Below are positions 52,790 through 61,588 of a stretch of 64,000 bases of DNA, one piece after another; within the stretch, counting starts at the first letter, position 1; every line of letters begins with the position of its first letter. Position numbers and translations under genes: made by a program. Origin of the DNA: Bradyrhizobium paxllaeri (GTDB taxonomy: Bacteria > Pseudomonadota > Alphaproteobacteria > Rhizobiales > Xanthobacteraceae); NCBI RefSeq assembly GCF_001693515.2, contig NZ_CP042968.1, positions 992,001 through 1,056,000 of the forward strand. The letters run 5' to 3'. The notes below the pieces were generated by a model. It saw only the letters and a program-made list of their open reading frames with translations, made no database searches and had not been told where the DNA came from.

Positions 52790-54355
52790 TCAGGCCATCT
52801 TCTCCCACAGCCGGGGTACCAGCGTTCCCGCTCGCTTCTCGATCGCCGCCGCGGCATCCAGTGCGAGATCCTCGCGATAGCGCCCCGCAATGAGTTGCAC
52901 ACCGATCGGCTGGCCTTCATGCAGCGTTACGGGCACGACGGCGCCGGGCAGACCGAGCACATTGATCGCGGAAATGAAGCGCAGGTCGTTCCAGAACAGT
53001 TCACCCGTGCGCTCCGTGCTGATGGCATCCTCGCGCGGGCCGGGCGTCGGCTTCACCGTCGTCGGGGCGAGGACCACAGGGAAATCCTCAAGGAACAACT
53101 GCCAGGCCCGGATATGGGTGTTGCGCGCCGCCGTGGCGCGCATCCAGCCCAACAAGTCGAGCGTGTTTGCCTTCGACTTGATGCCGCTCCAGGCGGCATG
53201 GAAATCGGGCGAAGTCACTTTCAGCATCCCGGCTTCCTGCAGCATCGCGGTTTCGTTGGTGATGATGTCGCACCAGGTCTGCCAGACACCGTTGATATCA
53301 GGAACTTCGATCTCGCTGACACGGTAGCCCGAACGCTCGAGATGATCCGCGGCCTGCCGGAGCGCAGCACGCACCGAGGGGGCGACGTCCATGTCGTCAG
53401 GTAGCTTCGCGAGCGCGACCTTGATCGGGCCTTTCGGTTTCGGCCCGACCAGGGGCGCTGCGACCCACCAGGGATCCCGCGGATCGCGCCGGCTCATGAC
53501 CTCGAGCGCCGTCCTGACGTCGTCGACGCTGCGCGCCAGCGGCCCTTGCGCGGACATCAGATGCGCGAGCATCGGCCGCTCTGTCGCGGCGCTCTCGTTA
53601 TAGGCGGGGATGCGGCCCTGCGTCGGCTTGATCGTGACGACGCCGTTGCAGTGCGCCGGCCAGCGTAACGAACCACCGATGTCGTTGCCGTGCGCGATCG
53701 TGCCGATGCCGGCTGCCACCGCGGCGCCGGCGCCGCCGGACGAGCCGCCGCAGGTGATATCGGGATTCCACGGGTTCAGCGTAAGCCCGTGCAGCGGGTT
53801 GTCGGTGAAGCCGCGGAACGAGAACTCGGGCGTGTTGGTCAGGCCGATGACGATCGCGTCGGCCTTTTTGAGATTGCGCACCACCGGCGCATCGGAGGGA
53901 GCGATAATATTCATCTGCGCGGCCACCCCGTTGGGGTTGGGCCGCCCCTCATAGTCGACGTTTTCCTTGATCGTGATCGGCACGCCGTGGAGCGCACCGA
54001 GCTCGGCCCGTCTTGTTCGGGCGTTGTCCGCGGCTTTGGCCGCTTTCAGCGCTTGCTCCGACAGATCGACGACAACCGCGTTGAGCTTCGGATTGACATC
54101 GCGCACTCGCGCGATGTGCGCTTCGACGACCTCCATCGAGGAAATCGCGCCTGAGCGGATGGCGGCTGCCGTCTGCAACGCCGACCATTGCCAGACTGGC
54201 CCCTTGGGCGGGCGCGCCTTGGCGGACTTTCGTGAGGTTGGTTTCTTCTGTGCTTTTGCGCCTGCGCCTGCGCGGCTGGCGGACTTTTTCGTCGATTTCT
54301 TCGGTGCTGCTTTTGCCGAGCCGCTCTTCCGCTTGGTCACGGTTTTCTTTGCCAT
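52790..54355 (-). CDS. Amidase-signature family hydrolase with lysine-rich N-terminus
   Basis: This 521-residue protein would hydrolyse an amide to acid and ammonia. The amidase signature is clear: the lysine of the triad in GVPITIKENVD, the first serine in CGGSSGGAGAA, and the nucleophile in GNDIGGSLRWPAH. The unusual feature is the first 50 or so residues, a lysine-, alanine- and serine-rich stretch (KKSTKKSASRAGAGAKAQKK and similar) like a histone H1 tail, ahead of the true domain at WQWSALQTAAAIRSG. The ATG at 54355 is chosen; an in-frame ATG at 54367 is possible. Linked to a benzoylformate decarboxylase downstream. Confidence 0.87.
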   Translation of the reverse strand: MAKKTVTKRKSGSAKAAPKKSTKKSASRAGAGAKAQKKPTSRKSAKARPPKGPVWQWSALQTAAAIRSGAISSMEVVEAHIARVRDVNPKLNAVVVDLSEQALKAAKAADNARTRRAELGALHGVPITIKENVDYEGRPNPNGVAAQMNIIAPSDAPVVRNLKKADAIVIGLTNTPEFSFRGFTDNPLHGLTLNPWNPDITCGGSSGGAGAAVAAGIGTIAHGNDIGGSLRWPAHCNGVVTIKPTQGRIPAYNESAATERPMLAHLMSAQGPLARSVDDVRTALEVMSRRDPRDPWWVAAPLVGPKPKGPIKVALAKLPDDMDVAPSVRAALRQAADHLERSGYRVSEIEVPDINGVWQTWCDIITNETAMLQEAGMLKVTSPDFHAAWSGIKSKANTLDLLGWMRATAARNTHIRAWQLFLEDFPVVLAPTTVKPTPGPREDAISTERTGELFWNDLRFISAINVLGLPGAVVPVTLHEGQPIGVQLIAGRYREDLALDAAAAIEKRAGTLVPRLWEKMA

Positions 54356-54588
54356 TTCTCGCCCCATTTCTGCGCTGAGAACGTTAAAGACGCCGGAGCC
54401 GCGAGTCGAGACGGGTGGAGAATTTTGTGGGGTCCGGAGGCTGGAATAGCCCTTGGGCCAAGGGGGCAGGTCGAATGCAGCGCGCCTGATCTTTAGTCAA
54501 CGTCCTCAATCACGCCTGAATTGTCGGATTGCTTCGCAAGCTTCATCGAGGCGCAATTCCTTGTGGCTTGGCCCCAGGAGAGACGAGC

Positions 54589-54906
54589 GTGGCCAGGAAA
54601 AAAGCAACCTTACCAGAACCGGTCAAGCCCGCGGCGCCCCGGACAAAGAAAGCAACAGTAACTGGCAGGACGTCGGATCGGGTTCAGCTCCGTCTGCCAG
54701 AGAGGATACGAGACAAACTCGTCGAAGCGGCGATGGCAAACGCGCGCTCGCTCAACGACGAGATCATTTATCGGCTCACGCAGTCGCTGGAGCGCGACGA
54801 GATGCAGAAGCTATCCGACCGCCTCAAGGCACAAGGCGACCGGCTTGCAAAGTTCGAGGGAGAAATAGCCGCCATGGTCGAGCAACTCAGGCTACGCGAC
54901 GACTAA
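54589..54906 (+). CDS. Arc-like DNA-binding protein
   Basis: This 105-residue protein has a ribbon-helix-helix of Arc type, with DRVQLRLPERIRDKLVEAAM and NARSLNDEIIYRLTQSLERD, matching the Arc pattern of a beta strand, helix and second helix. The basic N-terminus (ARKKATLPEPVKPAAPRTKK) is disordered, and a C-terminal coiled coil (DRLKAQGDRLAKFEGEIAAM) is longer than in phage Arc. The start is a GTG at 54589 with GGAGAG upstream. No partner gene is adjacent, so it is probably a stand-alone regulator. Confidence 0.78.
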   Translation: MARKKATLPEPVKPAAPRTKKATVTGRTSDRVQLRLPERIRDKLVEAAMANARSLNDEIIYRLTQSLERDEMQKLSDRLKAQGDRLAKFEGEIAAMVEQLRLRDD

Positions 54907-55007
54907 AGCGTGATGACGTTTCTTCGAATCGTCATCCCGCTTTATCTTTTTGTTTGAGCATGATCTTTTCGGAAAACCGCTCACACTTTTCCGGATCATG
55001 CTCTAGC
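54903..55007. repeat. Rhizobiales-type intergenic repeat, copy B
   Basis: Starting just at the Arc-like stop, AAAGCGTGATGAC and GTCATCCCGCTT form a hairpin, followed by a second pair GAGCATGATC and GATCATGCTC around TTTTCGGAAAACCGC. The pattern resembles copy A at 10593-10741. It separates convergent genes and is a likely terminator. Confidence 0.65.
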
Positions 55008-55060
55008 ATCCGTGCAGCGGCCGCGTACCCGAGCGCCTTGCAATTATCTTTCAGCCCTGA

Positions 55061-56023
55061 CTATGCCGCGTTGCGCCCCTGCTCGGTTCGGGCGTCGAGC
55101 AGCGCTGCCTCGACCAGCGCGCTTCGGATCCGCGCAATTTCCGCGTCCGATATTTTGACCAATGGCGGACGCACAACGGCGCGCGGCAGTTTGCCGAGCA
55201 GTACCAGCGCTTCCTTCATGCGGTTGTGCATGTCGACAAAGGGATCGGCATAAAACACGCGCGCCGTCGGATGGATCCGATCGTTCAGCCGGCGGGCTTC
55301 CGCGAGATCGTTGGCCTTCACGGCACGGTACAGCCGGGCCTGAAGATCGGCGATGACGCTGCCGCTGCCGGAAAGCAGGCCATTGCAGCCGAGCACCAGC
55401 GAGCTCAACAGCCATGCGCTGTTGGTAGACAGCACGTTGATGGGGCGCGCACGCCCCTGCAAGGCGCGAATCTGGCTTTCATGCTGCGCCACCTGTGGCG
55501 TCCAGTCCTTGATGGCGCGGATGGTCGGCACTTCGTCGAACAGCCGCTCCAGCGTCGCCGCCGGATAACCCTGGCCCGTGGCCAATGGATATTGAAACAC
55601 GATCAGTGGCAGATTGGTCGCATCGCTGATCGTCTTGAAATGGGCCAGCGCCATCTCGGCCGACTGGCCGAGGGAGAAGGGCGCCGGTGGGAATACCAGC
55701 AGCGCGGAAGCGCCGCCGGCCTCGGCCTGTCGAGCGATCCGCGCCGCCTCCAGGCTGCCGTCCGCCCACACGCCGTGAATGATCGGCAGTTTGTCGCCGA
55801 CTTCCTCGCTGGTGATCTCCATGACGCGGCGCTGCTCGTCCTGGGTACAGGAGGCGACCTCGGTGGAATGAGCGTTGACCGTGATGGCAGACAGGCCCTG
55901 CACCGAGGCGACATCGCGCAAATGAGCGCGGAAACTCGGCTCGTCGATCGAGAAATCGTTGTGGAACGGCAGCAGTACCGCCGGGATCACGCCTTGAGGC
56001 ACGAAATCAGGATGGCGGCTCAT
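55061..56023 (-). CDS. Dihydrodipicolinate synthase family aldolase
   Basis: This 320-residue class I aldolase has the active-site lysine in TIRAIKDWTPQV and the tyrosine in IVFQYPLATGQG. The substrate loop is NAHSTEVASCTQDEQ, unlike the GTTGE of DapA, so the substrate differs. The extended C-terminus is longer than the usual 290 residues. It follows the Baeyer-Villiger-type monooxygenase gene by 18 bases on the same strand, so they are probably co-transcribed. Its role is more likely catabolic than in lysine synthesis. Confidence 0.85.
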   Translation of the reverse strand: MSRHPDFVPQGVIPAVLLPFHNDFSIDEPSFRAHLRDVASVQGLSAITVNAHSTEVASCTQDEQRRVMEITSEEVGDKLPIIHGVWADGSLEAARIARQAEAGGASALLVFPPAPFSLGQSAEMALAHFKTISDATNLPLIVFQYPLATGQGYPAATLERLFDEVPTIRAIKDWTPQVAQHESQIRALQGRARPINVLSTNSAWLLSSLVLGCNGLLSGSGSVIADLQARLYRAVKANDLAEARRLNDRIHPTARVFYADPFVDMHNRMKEALVLLGKLPRAVVRPPLVKISDAEIARIRSALVEAALLDARTEQGRNAA

Positions 56024-56041
56024 GTCTCGTCTCCTCCTGGC

Positions 56042-57778
56042 TCAAACGACGGGGACGCGCTTCGCCGCCACCGCGGCCGGCGAAATAACCTCGATGTCCA
56101 GCGGCACCTGCCAACGTTCGGTGAAGCGCACCTGCGGCGGCGTATTGCTGGAGCGCGCACCCTTCAGAACGAAGCCGTCATAGGCATTGTTCATCACCTC
56201 ATTGCACTTCTGCACATAGATCGGAAAGCCGCCGATATAGGGCATGAACACGCGAGGCCTTCCGGCAATGTTGGTGCCGACATACCAGGAGCTGCAGGTC
56301 GAACGCAGCGAAACCGTCGAGACGTCGTTGACGTGGGCGACCCAGGCGTCCTCGTCTGCCTGAACGGGCTCGATGCTGCGGGCGCCGACATCGCGCATGT
56401 GACTGAGGCAATCGGCCAGCCAGTCGACATGTTGCTCGATCGCCTGGATCATGCTGGCCAGCACCGACGGGCTGCCGGGGCCGGTGATCATGAAGAGATT
56501 CGGAAATCCCTCCGAAGCAAGGCCGAGATAGGCGCGGGGGCCGGCGCGCCATTTCTCGCTGAGCGTACGGCCGCCGCGGCCGGTGATCCCGATCTTGTCG
56601 AACGAGCCGGTCATGGCGGCAAAGCCAGTGGCGGAAACGACGGCGTCGAACTGATATTCGGTGCCATCAACCACGATGCCATCTTTGGTGAATCGCTCGA
56701 TCGGCGTCTGGGATACGTCAACCAGCTTCACATGCGGCAGGTTGTAGGTCTGGAAGTAGTCGGTATCGACACAGAGCCGCTTGCAGCCGAACACGTTCTG
56801 CGGGCATAGCAACTCGGCGGTCGCGGGATCATTGACGATGCCGCGGATCTTCTGCCGTGCGAATTCGGCGATCGTATCGTTAGCCGACTTTTCGAACAGG
56901 AGGTCGCCGTAGGCGCCGAGAAAGGGAAGTCCGCCGCGCTGCCACGCCGCTTCGTATTGCTGCTGACGCTCCTGCGCGTTCGCCTCCAGGGCCGGCTGGG
57001 TATTGAACGGGAAATAGAAGCCGGTCGGACGGGCGCGCGCCTTCGCGCGCAGTTCCGGATAATGCGCCTTGGCTTCCTTCAAATATTCTGGCGACAGTGC
57101 CTCATTCCACGCCGGCACGGACCAGGTCGCGGTGCGCTGGAACACGGTGAGTTGCGACGCCTGTTGCGCGATCATCGGGATCGACTGGATTGCCGACGAG
57201 CCGGTGCCGATGACGCCGACGCGCAAGTCCGTGAAGTCGACGCCTTCGTGCGGCCATTCGCCGGTATGATAGATCGGGCCGCAGAAGTCATCCATGCCCG
57301 GGAAGGCCGGACGGTTCGGCGCCGACAGGCAGCCAACTGCCATGATGCAGAATCTTGCCGTGACGCAGTCGCCGCGATCCGTCTCGATCAGCCAGCTATC
57401 GGTCTCCTCGTTGAAGGTTGCCGCCGTGACGCGGGTGTCGAACACGATCTGGCTGCGCAGGTCGAAGCGGTCGGCGACGTGGTTGGCGTAAGCGAGGATT
57501 TCCGGCTGCGGCGAATACTTCTCCGACCAGTTCCATTCCTGGTCCAGCTCTTCCGAGAACGAGAAGGAATATTGCAGGCTCTCGACGTCGCAGCGGGCTC
57601 CGGGATAGCGATTCCAATACCACGTCCCGCCAACGCCGCCGCCGGCCTCGTAAACCCGGGCCGTGAATCCGAGCCCCCGCAACCGATGCAGCATGTAGAG
57701 GCCGGCAAAGCCGGCGCCGACCACGACGGCATCAAAAGCTCCCGTTTCGGGAGGGCGCGCTGTACTCGCCTGACCCAT
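56042..57778 (-). CDS. Flavin-binding monooxygenase, Baeyer-Villiger type
   Basis: This 578-residue protein has the FAD motif AVVVGAGFAGLYMLHRL near residue 18, the Baeyer-Villiger fingerprint FCGPIYHTGEWPHE (F-x-G-x-x-x-H-x-x-x-W-P), and the second dinucleotide loop VGVIGTGSSAIQS. The GGVGGTWYWNRYPGARCD stretch is typical of cyclohexanone- and phenylacetone-monooxygenase relatives. It would insert oxygen into a ketone with NADPH and O2. The ATG at 57778 is used; a GTG at 57811 is possible. It leads a small operon with the DapA-like aldolase. The substrate is not known. Confidence 0.9.
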   Translation of the reverse strand: MGQASTARPPETGAFDAVVVGAGFAGLYMLHRLRGLGFTARVYEAGGGVGGTWYWNRYPGARCDVESLQYSFSFSEELDQEWNWSEKYSPQPEILAYANHVADRFDLRSQIVFDTRVTAATFNEETDSWLIETDRGDCVTARFCIMAVGCLSAPNRPAFPGMDDFCGPIYHTGEWPHEGVDFTDLRVGVIGTGSSAIQSIPMIAQQASQLTVFQRTATWSVPAWNEALSPEYLKEAKAHYPELRAKARARPTGFYFPFNTQPALEANAQERQQQYEAAWQRGGLPFLGAYGDLLFEKSANDTIAEFARQKIRGIVNDPATAELLCPQNVFGCKRLCVDTDYFQTYNLPHVKLVDVSQTPIERFTKDGIVVDGTEYQFDAVVSATGFAAMTGSFDKIGITGRGGRTLSEKWRAGPRAYLGLASEGFPNLFMITGPGSPSVLASMIQAIEQHVDWLADCLSHMRDVGARSIEPVQADEDAWVAHVNDVSTVSLRSTCSSWYVGTNIAGRPRVFMPYIGGFPIYVQKCNEVMNNAYDGFVLKGARSSNTPPQVRFTERWQVPLDIEVISPAAVAAKRVPVV

Positions 57779-57922
57779 GGCCTGTCGGTTCCCTCTGCTT
57801 TTCTTGGTCACGTTCTCTTCGACGCGAGAGCAAGATTAGGGCGGCGGCACGGAGGTCGGCAAGCTGGACTGTCACCGCATCACGAATGGCACCTATGCCG
57901 CGCGCGTGTCGCTTCAGGAGTC

Positions 57923-58045
57923 ATGGCCCCTGACCGGCGCTCTGTGATTATTCTCGGGAGCGGCTTGTACCTGTGGATCGCGAAGCGGCGCTCTGCGAGG
58001 ATGGAAAATGCCGCCATTGCCGTCGAGGCGGGGGCTGCCGAATGA
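57923..58045 (+). pseudogene. Remnant resembling the C-terminus of a PepSY membrane protein
   Basis: The translation RRSVIILGSGLYLWIAKRRS from about 57935 resembles the last helix of PepSY-TM proteins, which end in SGLYLWxRRR. Only about 40 codons exist before the stop at 58045, and no N-terminal part is visible upstream, where the monooxygenase gene runs the other way. The stop overlaps the next ATG by the ATGA arrangement usual in these operons. It is probably a leftover fragment of a siderophore-receptor-linked gene. Confidence 0.45.
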
Positions 58046-58266
58046 CCGTCGTCCGATCGGGTTCTCGGCAATGGACCAGTCCTGCGGTGCTGGCTGTTAT
58101 TACCGTGGCCGGCCTCTCGGCATTGATCGGAGAAGGCGGCATCTGGTGGGCGTTTTCGTGGGTGGCGCTCGCAGTGCCCTGCGTGTGCAGCGTCTTCTAT
58201 TTCATTCGCGGCGCTTTTGGTGCGCCGGCACCGTCTGCGATTGATGGCGAGCGGTCGACCCGCTAA
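58042..58266 (+). CDS. Small membrane protein, 74 residues
   Basis: The protein has two hydrophobic segments, SPAVLAVITVAGLSALIG and WWAFSWVALAVPCVCSVFYF, then a short tail. This resembles small membrane proteins that follow PepSY genes in TonB-receptor operons. The ATG at 58042 overlaps the stop of the PepSY-like fragment. No further genes of such an operon are present here, so it may be an orphan of a decayed cluster. Confidence 0.5.
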   Translation: MTVVRSGSRQWTSPAVLAVITVAGLSALIGEGGIWWAFSWVALAVPCVCSVFYFIRGAFGAPAPSAIDGERSTR

Positions 58267-58296
58267 CGTCAACGAAGTTGTTGGCGGGTGGCGACC

Positions 58297-59160
58297 CTAC
58301 CAGGTCGCTGTGCCCTTCATCGTCGGTTGGCCCTCGGCGTTGGCGATCCACAGTTCCATGCCGGCGTGGGTCTCGTTGGCGTTGATCGAGAACTCGCTGC
58401 CTTCGAACAGCGGCTGCACGCCGCGGTAGCTGAATTTCTTCGGCGCCGAGTCGCCGTGAAGTTTTGCCGCGAATTCGACGATCAGGGCGGCCTGCAGGGG
58501 ACCATGGAAGATCAGCCCCGGATAGCCCTCGATCTTGGTGACGTAGTCGCGGTCGTAGTGGATGCGGTGGCCGTTGAAGGTCAGCGCCGAATAGCGAAAC
58601 AGCAGCACGGGATCGCTGACGTGGCTTTCGCGATGCTTTGCGACCGGCGGCGGAGGAGGGGCTTTCGGCGGGGAAGCGGGCGCTGTGCCGCCGATATCGC
58701 GATAGACGATGTCCTGCCGCTCGCGGACGGCAACGCCGCGCGGTGTCGTGACCGTGTGTTCGACGGAGACGAAGCACAGCGTGCCGGTCGAGCCGGTCTT
58801 CACCGTCACATCTGCGATCCGCGAGGTTCGCGTCGATTCATCGCCGACGCGCAAGGGCTCAATGAACTCGATCTCGCCGCCGGCCCACATCCGGCGCGGC
58901 AGCGGCACCGGCGGCAGGAAGCCGCCGCGCGTGGGATGCCCGTCGGGGCCGAGCATCGACATCGGAAACACCGGCTGCGCCAGGCACCAATGCGTGGTCC
59001 ACGGCGCGGCGTCACCCGTCTGGGGCTCGCCGATGTCCTGAAACAGCGTCGCGCGCAGGCCCTTCACGAGTTGTGCAGTGACGATGTCGGATGCTTCCGT
59101 GCTGCGGCCGATCCATTGGCGCAGATGGTCGAGATCGAGTTTGGCGGCGGCTTCGGTCAT
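58297..59160 (-). CDS. MaoC-like / HTD2-type acyl-CoA hydratase
   Basis: This 287-residue double-hotdog protein has the N-terminal HTD2-like half (RQWIGRSTEASDIVTAQLV, PLPRRMWAGGEIEFIEPLRV) and a C-terminal half with the hydratase histidine in FNGHRIHYDRDYVT and GYPGLIFHGPLQAALIV. Similar proteins act as mesaconyl-C4-CoA hydratases or HTD2 dehydratases. The ATG at 59160 overlaps the stop of the CoA transferase upstream by 4 bases. With the CoA transferase and dehydrogenase it forms a three-gene operon whose pathway probably hydrates a C4 or C5 unsaturated acyl-CoA. Confidence 0.85.
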   Translation of the reverse strand: MTEAAAKLDLDHLRQWIGRSTEASDIVTAQLVKGLRATLFQDIGEPQTGDAAPWTTHWCLAQPVFPMSMLGPDGHPTRGGFLPPVPLPRRMWAGGEIEFIEPLRVGDESTRTSRIADVTVKTGSTGTLCFVSVEHTVTTPRGVAVRERQDIVYRDIGGTAPASPPKAPPPPPVAKHRESHVSDPVLLFRYSALTFNGHRIHYDRDYVTKIEGYPGLIFHGPLQAALIVEFAAKLHGDSAPKKFSYRGVQPLFEGSEFSINANETHAGMELWIANAEGQPTMKGTATW

Positions 59161-60284
59161 GACTTCAGGCTTTTGATACGGGCTGCGGGAAGTTCGACGT
59201 GTTCGCCGATGGCGGGCACGGGGCCATAGTGCCTGTCTTCACCAACGAAGATCGCGGCGGGCGCGGCATAGCTCACCTTGCCGTTGGGCGTATCGACCTC
59301 GATGCGGCGCAGATGCGGGTGCACGGCGAGATCGGCCATGGTGTTCACCTCGGCGAAGGCAATGTCGGCCTCGTCGAGGCGCTTGAGCAACTCGACGCGA
59401 TTCATCGAAGCAAAGGCATCGGCTACCGTCTTGTCGGTGAGCTGGCGGTTGCGCACGCGCTCGACCATGTTGGCAAAGCGCGGATCGTTCGGCAGGTCGG
59501 GCTTATCAATCACCTCGGCGCAAAGCTTCTTCCACTCGCGTTCGCTCTGGATCGAGATCAGGATGCCCTTGCCGTCCTTGGAATTGAACACGCCGTAGGG
59601 CGCGATCGAGGGATGGGCCAGCGCCATCCGCTTCGGCGGATTGCCGGCTTCCGAATTGATCAGCGGCACCGCCATCCAGTCGGCCATCACGTCGAACATC
59701 GAGATGCGGATATCGGCGCCCTTGCCGGTGCGGCCGCGCGCGATCAGCGCCTCAAGGATCGCCGCATGCGCGGTGGCGCCGGTGGCGATATCGACGACGG
59801 AGATGCCGACGCGCGACGGACCCTCGGGGCCGCCGGTGATCGAGGCGAGCCCACTCTCGGCCTGGATCAGCAGATCGTAGGCCTTGCGGTCGGCATAGGG
59901 GCCGCTGTCGCCATAGCCGGAGATGGTGCAGCAGATCAGCGCCGGATAGTCCTTCTTCAGGCGCTCCAGCGAGAAGCCGAGCTTGTCCATCGAGCCCGGC
60001 TTGAGGTTCTGCAACAGCACGTCGGCGCTCGCGATCAGCTCTTCCAGCGCGGCGCGGCCCTCTTTGGTCGCGAGGTCGATCACTTGCGAATTCTTGCCGC
60101 GGTTGAGCCAGACGAAATAGCTGCTCTGTCCCTTCGCCGCCGCATCATAGCCGCGGGCGAAATCGCCCTCGGGGCGCTCGACCTTGATGACATGTGCGCC
60201 GGCATCCGCCAGCCGCGAACTGCAGAACGGGGCGGCGACCGCCTGTTCGACGGAGACGACGATCAATCCTTCCAATGGCAGCAT
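59157..60284 (-). CDS. CaiB/BaiF-family CoA transferase
   Basis: This 375-residue class III CoA transferase has LIVVSVEQAVAAPFCSSRLAD near the N-terminus, GAHVIKVERPEGDFARGYD, and LNRGKNSQVIDLATKEGRAA, all usual. AYDLLIQAESGLASITG contains the expected catalytic aspartate region. It lies 9 bases after the acyl-CoA dehydrogenase and overlaps the MaoC-like gene by 4. It is likely to move CoA to or from a dicarboxylic acid in this pathway, but the acid is not known. Confidence 0.9.
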   Translation of the reverse strand: MLPLEGLIVVSVEQAVAAPFCSSRLADAGAHVIKVERPEGDFARGYDAAAKGQSSYFVWLNRGKNSQVIDLATKEGRAALEELIASADVLLQNLKPGSMDKLGFSLERLKKDYPALICCTISGYGDSGPYADRKAYDLLIQAESGLASITGGPEGPSRVGISVVDIATGATAHAAILEALIARGRTGKGADIRISMFDVMADWMAVPLINSEAGNPPKRMALAHPSIAPYGVFNSKDGKGILISIQSEREWKKLCAEVIDKPDLPNDPRFANMVERVRNRQLTDKTVADAFASMNRVELLKRLDEADIAFAEVNTMADLAVHPHLRRIEVDTPNGKVSYAAPAAIFVGEDRHYGPVPAIGEHVELPAARIKSLKS

Positions 60285-60293
60285 CTGGCGTTC

Positions 60294-61460
60294 TCAATAG
60301 GAGCGGGGCAGGCCGAGCACGTGCTCGGCGACGTAGGACAGGATCAGATTGGTCGAAATCGGCGCGACTTGATACAGCCGCGTTTCGCGGAACTTGCGCT
60401 CGACGTCGTATTCTTCCGCAAAGCCGAAGCCGCCATGGGTCTGCACGCAGGCATTCGCCGCTTCCCAGGAGGCATCCGCCGCCAGCATCTTGGCCATGTT
60501 GGCTTCCGCGCCGCAATCGAGACCGGCTTCATATTTGCGGGTGGCTTCCTTCACCATCAGTTCGGCGGCGCGCATCGCGGCGTAAGCCTTGGCGATCGGG
60601 AATTGGATGCCTTGATTCTGGCCGATCGGACGGCCGAACACGGCGCGCTCCTTGGCATAGCCGGTGGCTTTTGCGATGAACCATTTGGCGTCGCCGATGC
60701 ATTCCGCTGCAATCAGAATGCGCTCGGCGTTCATGCCGGACAGGATGTAGCGGAAGCCCTTGCCCTCGTCGCCGATCAGGTTCTCGGCCGGCACCCGCAT
60801 GTCCGTGAAGAACACTTCTGTCGTGGCGTGGTTCATCATGGTTCTGATAGGGCGGATCTCCAGACCCTTGCCCTTCACCTCGCGCATGTCGACGATGAAC
60901 ACGGAGAGGCCATCGGTGCGCTTCCTGGCCTGTTCCTTCGGCGTGGTGCGCGCCAAGAGGATCATCAGGTCGGAATGTTCGGCGCGGCTGGTCCAGATCT
61001 TCTGGCCGTTGACGATGTAGTGGTCGCCGTCGCGCTTGGCGACGGTCTTCAGCGAGGAGGTGTCGGTGCCGCTGGTCGGCTCGGTGACGCCGAACGCCTG
61101 CAGCCGCAATTTGCCGCTGGCGATGGCCGGCAGATACTTTGCCTTCTGGGCGTCGTTGCCGTGCCGCAGCACGGTGCCCATCGTGTACATCTGGGCATGG
61201 CAGCCGCCGCCGTTGCAGCCGGCACGCTGGATCTCTTCCAGGATCGCCGCCGCGGCCGAGAGCTTCAGCCCGGAGCCGCCATATTCCTCGGGGATCAGCA
61301 CTGAGAGATAGCCGGCCTCGGTGAGCGCATCGACGAACGCCTTCGGATACGCCATCTGGCGATCCAGCTTGCGCCAGTATTCGCCGGGAAATTGGGCGCA
61401 GAGCTTGGCGACGGCGTCGCGGATGTCGTGGAATTCGTCTTGTTGTTCTTGTGCGGTCAT
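60294..61460 (-). CDS. Acyl-CoA dehydrogenase
   Basis: This 388-residue flavoprotein has the FAD motif FGVTEPTSGTDTSSLKT, TVAKRDGDHYIVNGQKIW, then AVFGRPIGQNQGIQFPIAKA and QTHGGFGFAEEYDVERKFRE. The start MTAQEQQDEFHDIRDAV at 61460 has no strong ribosome site; a TTG at 61496 in the same frame is possible. It leads the three-gene operon and is divergent from the LysR gene at 61589. It resembles isovaleryl- or citronellyl-type dehydrogenases, but the substrate is unknown. The spacer holds CCGTT-GTGA-AACGG at 61513-61526 and a TTATAGCGTATGAA-like site at 61551. Confidence 0.9.
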   Translation of the reverse strand: MTAQEQQDEFHDIRDAVAKLCAQFPGEYWRKLDRQMAYPKAFVDALTEAGYLSVLIPEEYGGSGLKLSAAAAILEEIQRAGCNGGGCHAQMYTMGTVLRHGNDAQKAKYLPAIASGKLRLQAFGVTEPTSGTDTSSLKTVAKRDGDHYIVNGQKIWTSRAEHSDLMILLARTTPKEQARKRTDGLSVFIVDMREVKGKGLEIRPIRTMMNHATTEVFFTDMRVPAENLIGDEGKGFRYILSGMNAERILIAAECIGDAKWFIAKATGYAKERAVFGRPIGQNQGIQFPIAKAYAAMRAAELMVKEATRKYEAGLDCGAEANMAKMLAADASWEAANACVQTHGGFGFAEEYDVERKFRETRLYQVAPISTNLILSYVAEHVLGLPRSY

Positions 61461-61588
61461 TGGTTTTTTTTGGGCGTTGATGGTGGTTGATGTCAATTGC
61501 CTAAGGCGCGGGCCGTTGTGAAACGGCGGCAGTGCCCCTATGCTGAATTGTTATAGCGTATGAACCTGCCTTCGAAGATTGGCAAGCG

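Noticed and set aside
54589..54906. Toxin-antitoxin antitoxin reading of the Arc-like gene
   Set aside because: No toxin-like gene is adjacent on the same strand.
59199..61304. Open frame of 701 codons on the plus strand opposite the acyl-CoA dehydrogenase and CoA transferase genes
   Set aside because: It is the antisense shadow of two strongly homologous genes; high GC keeps stops rare. Its translation has no recognised motif.
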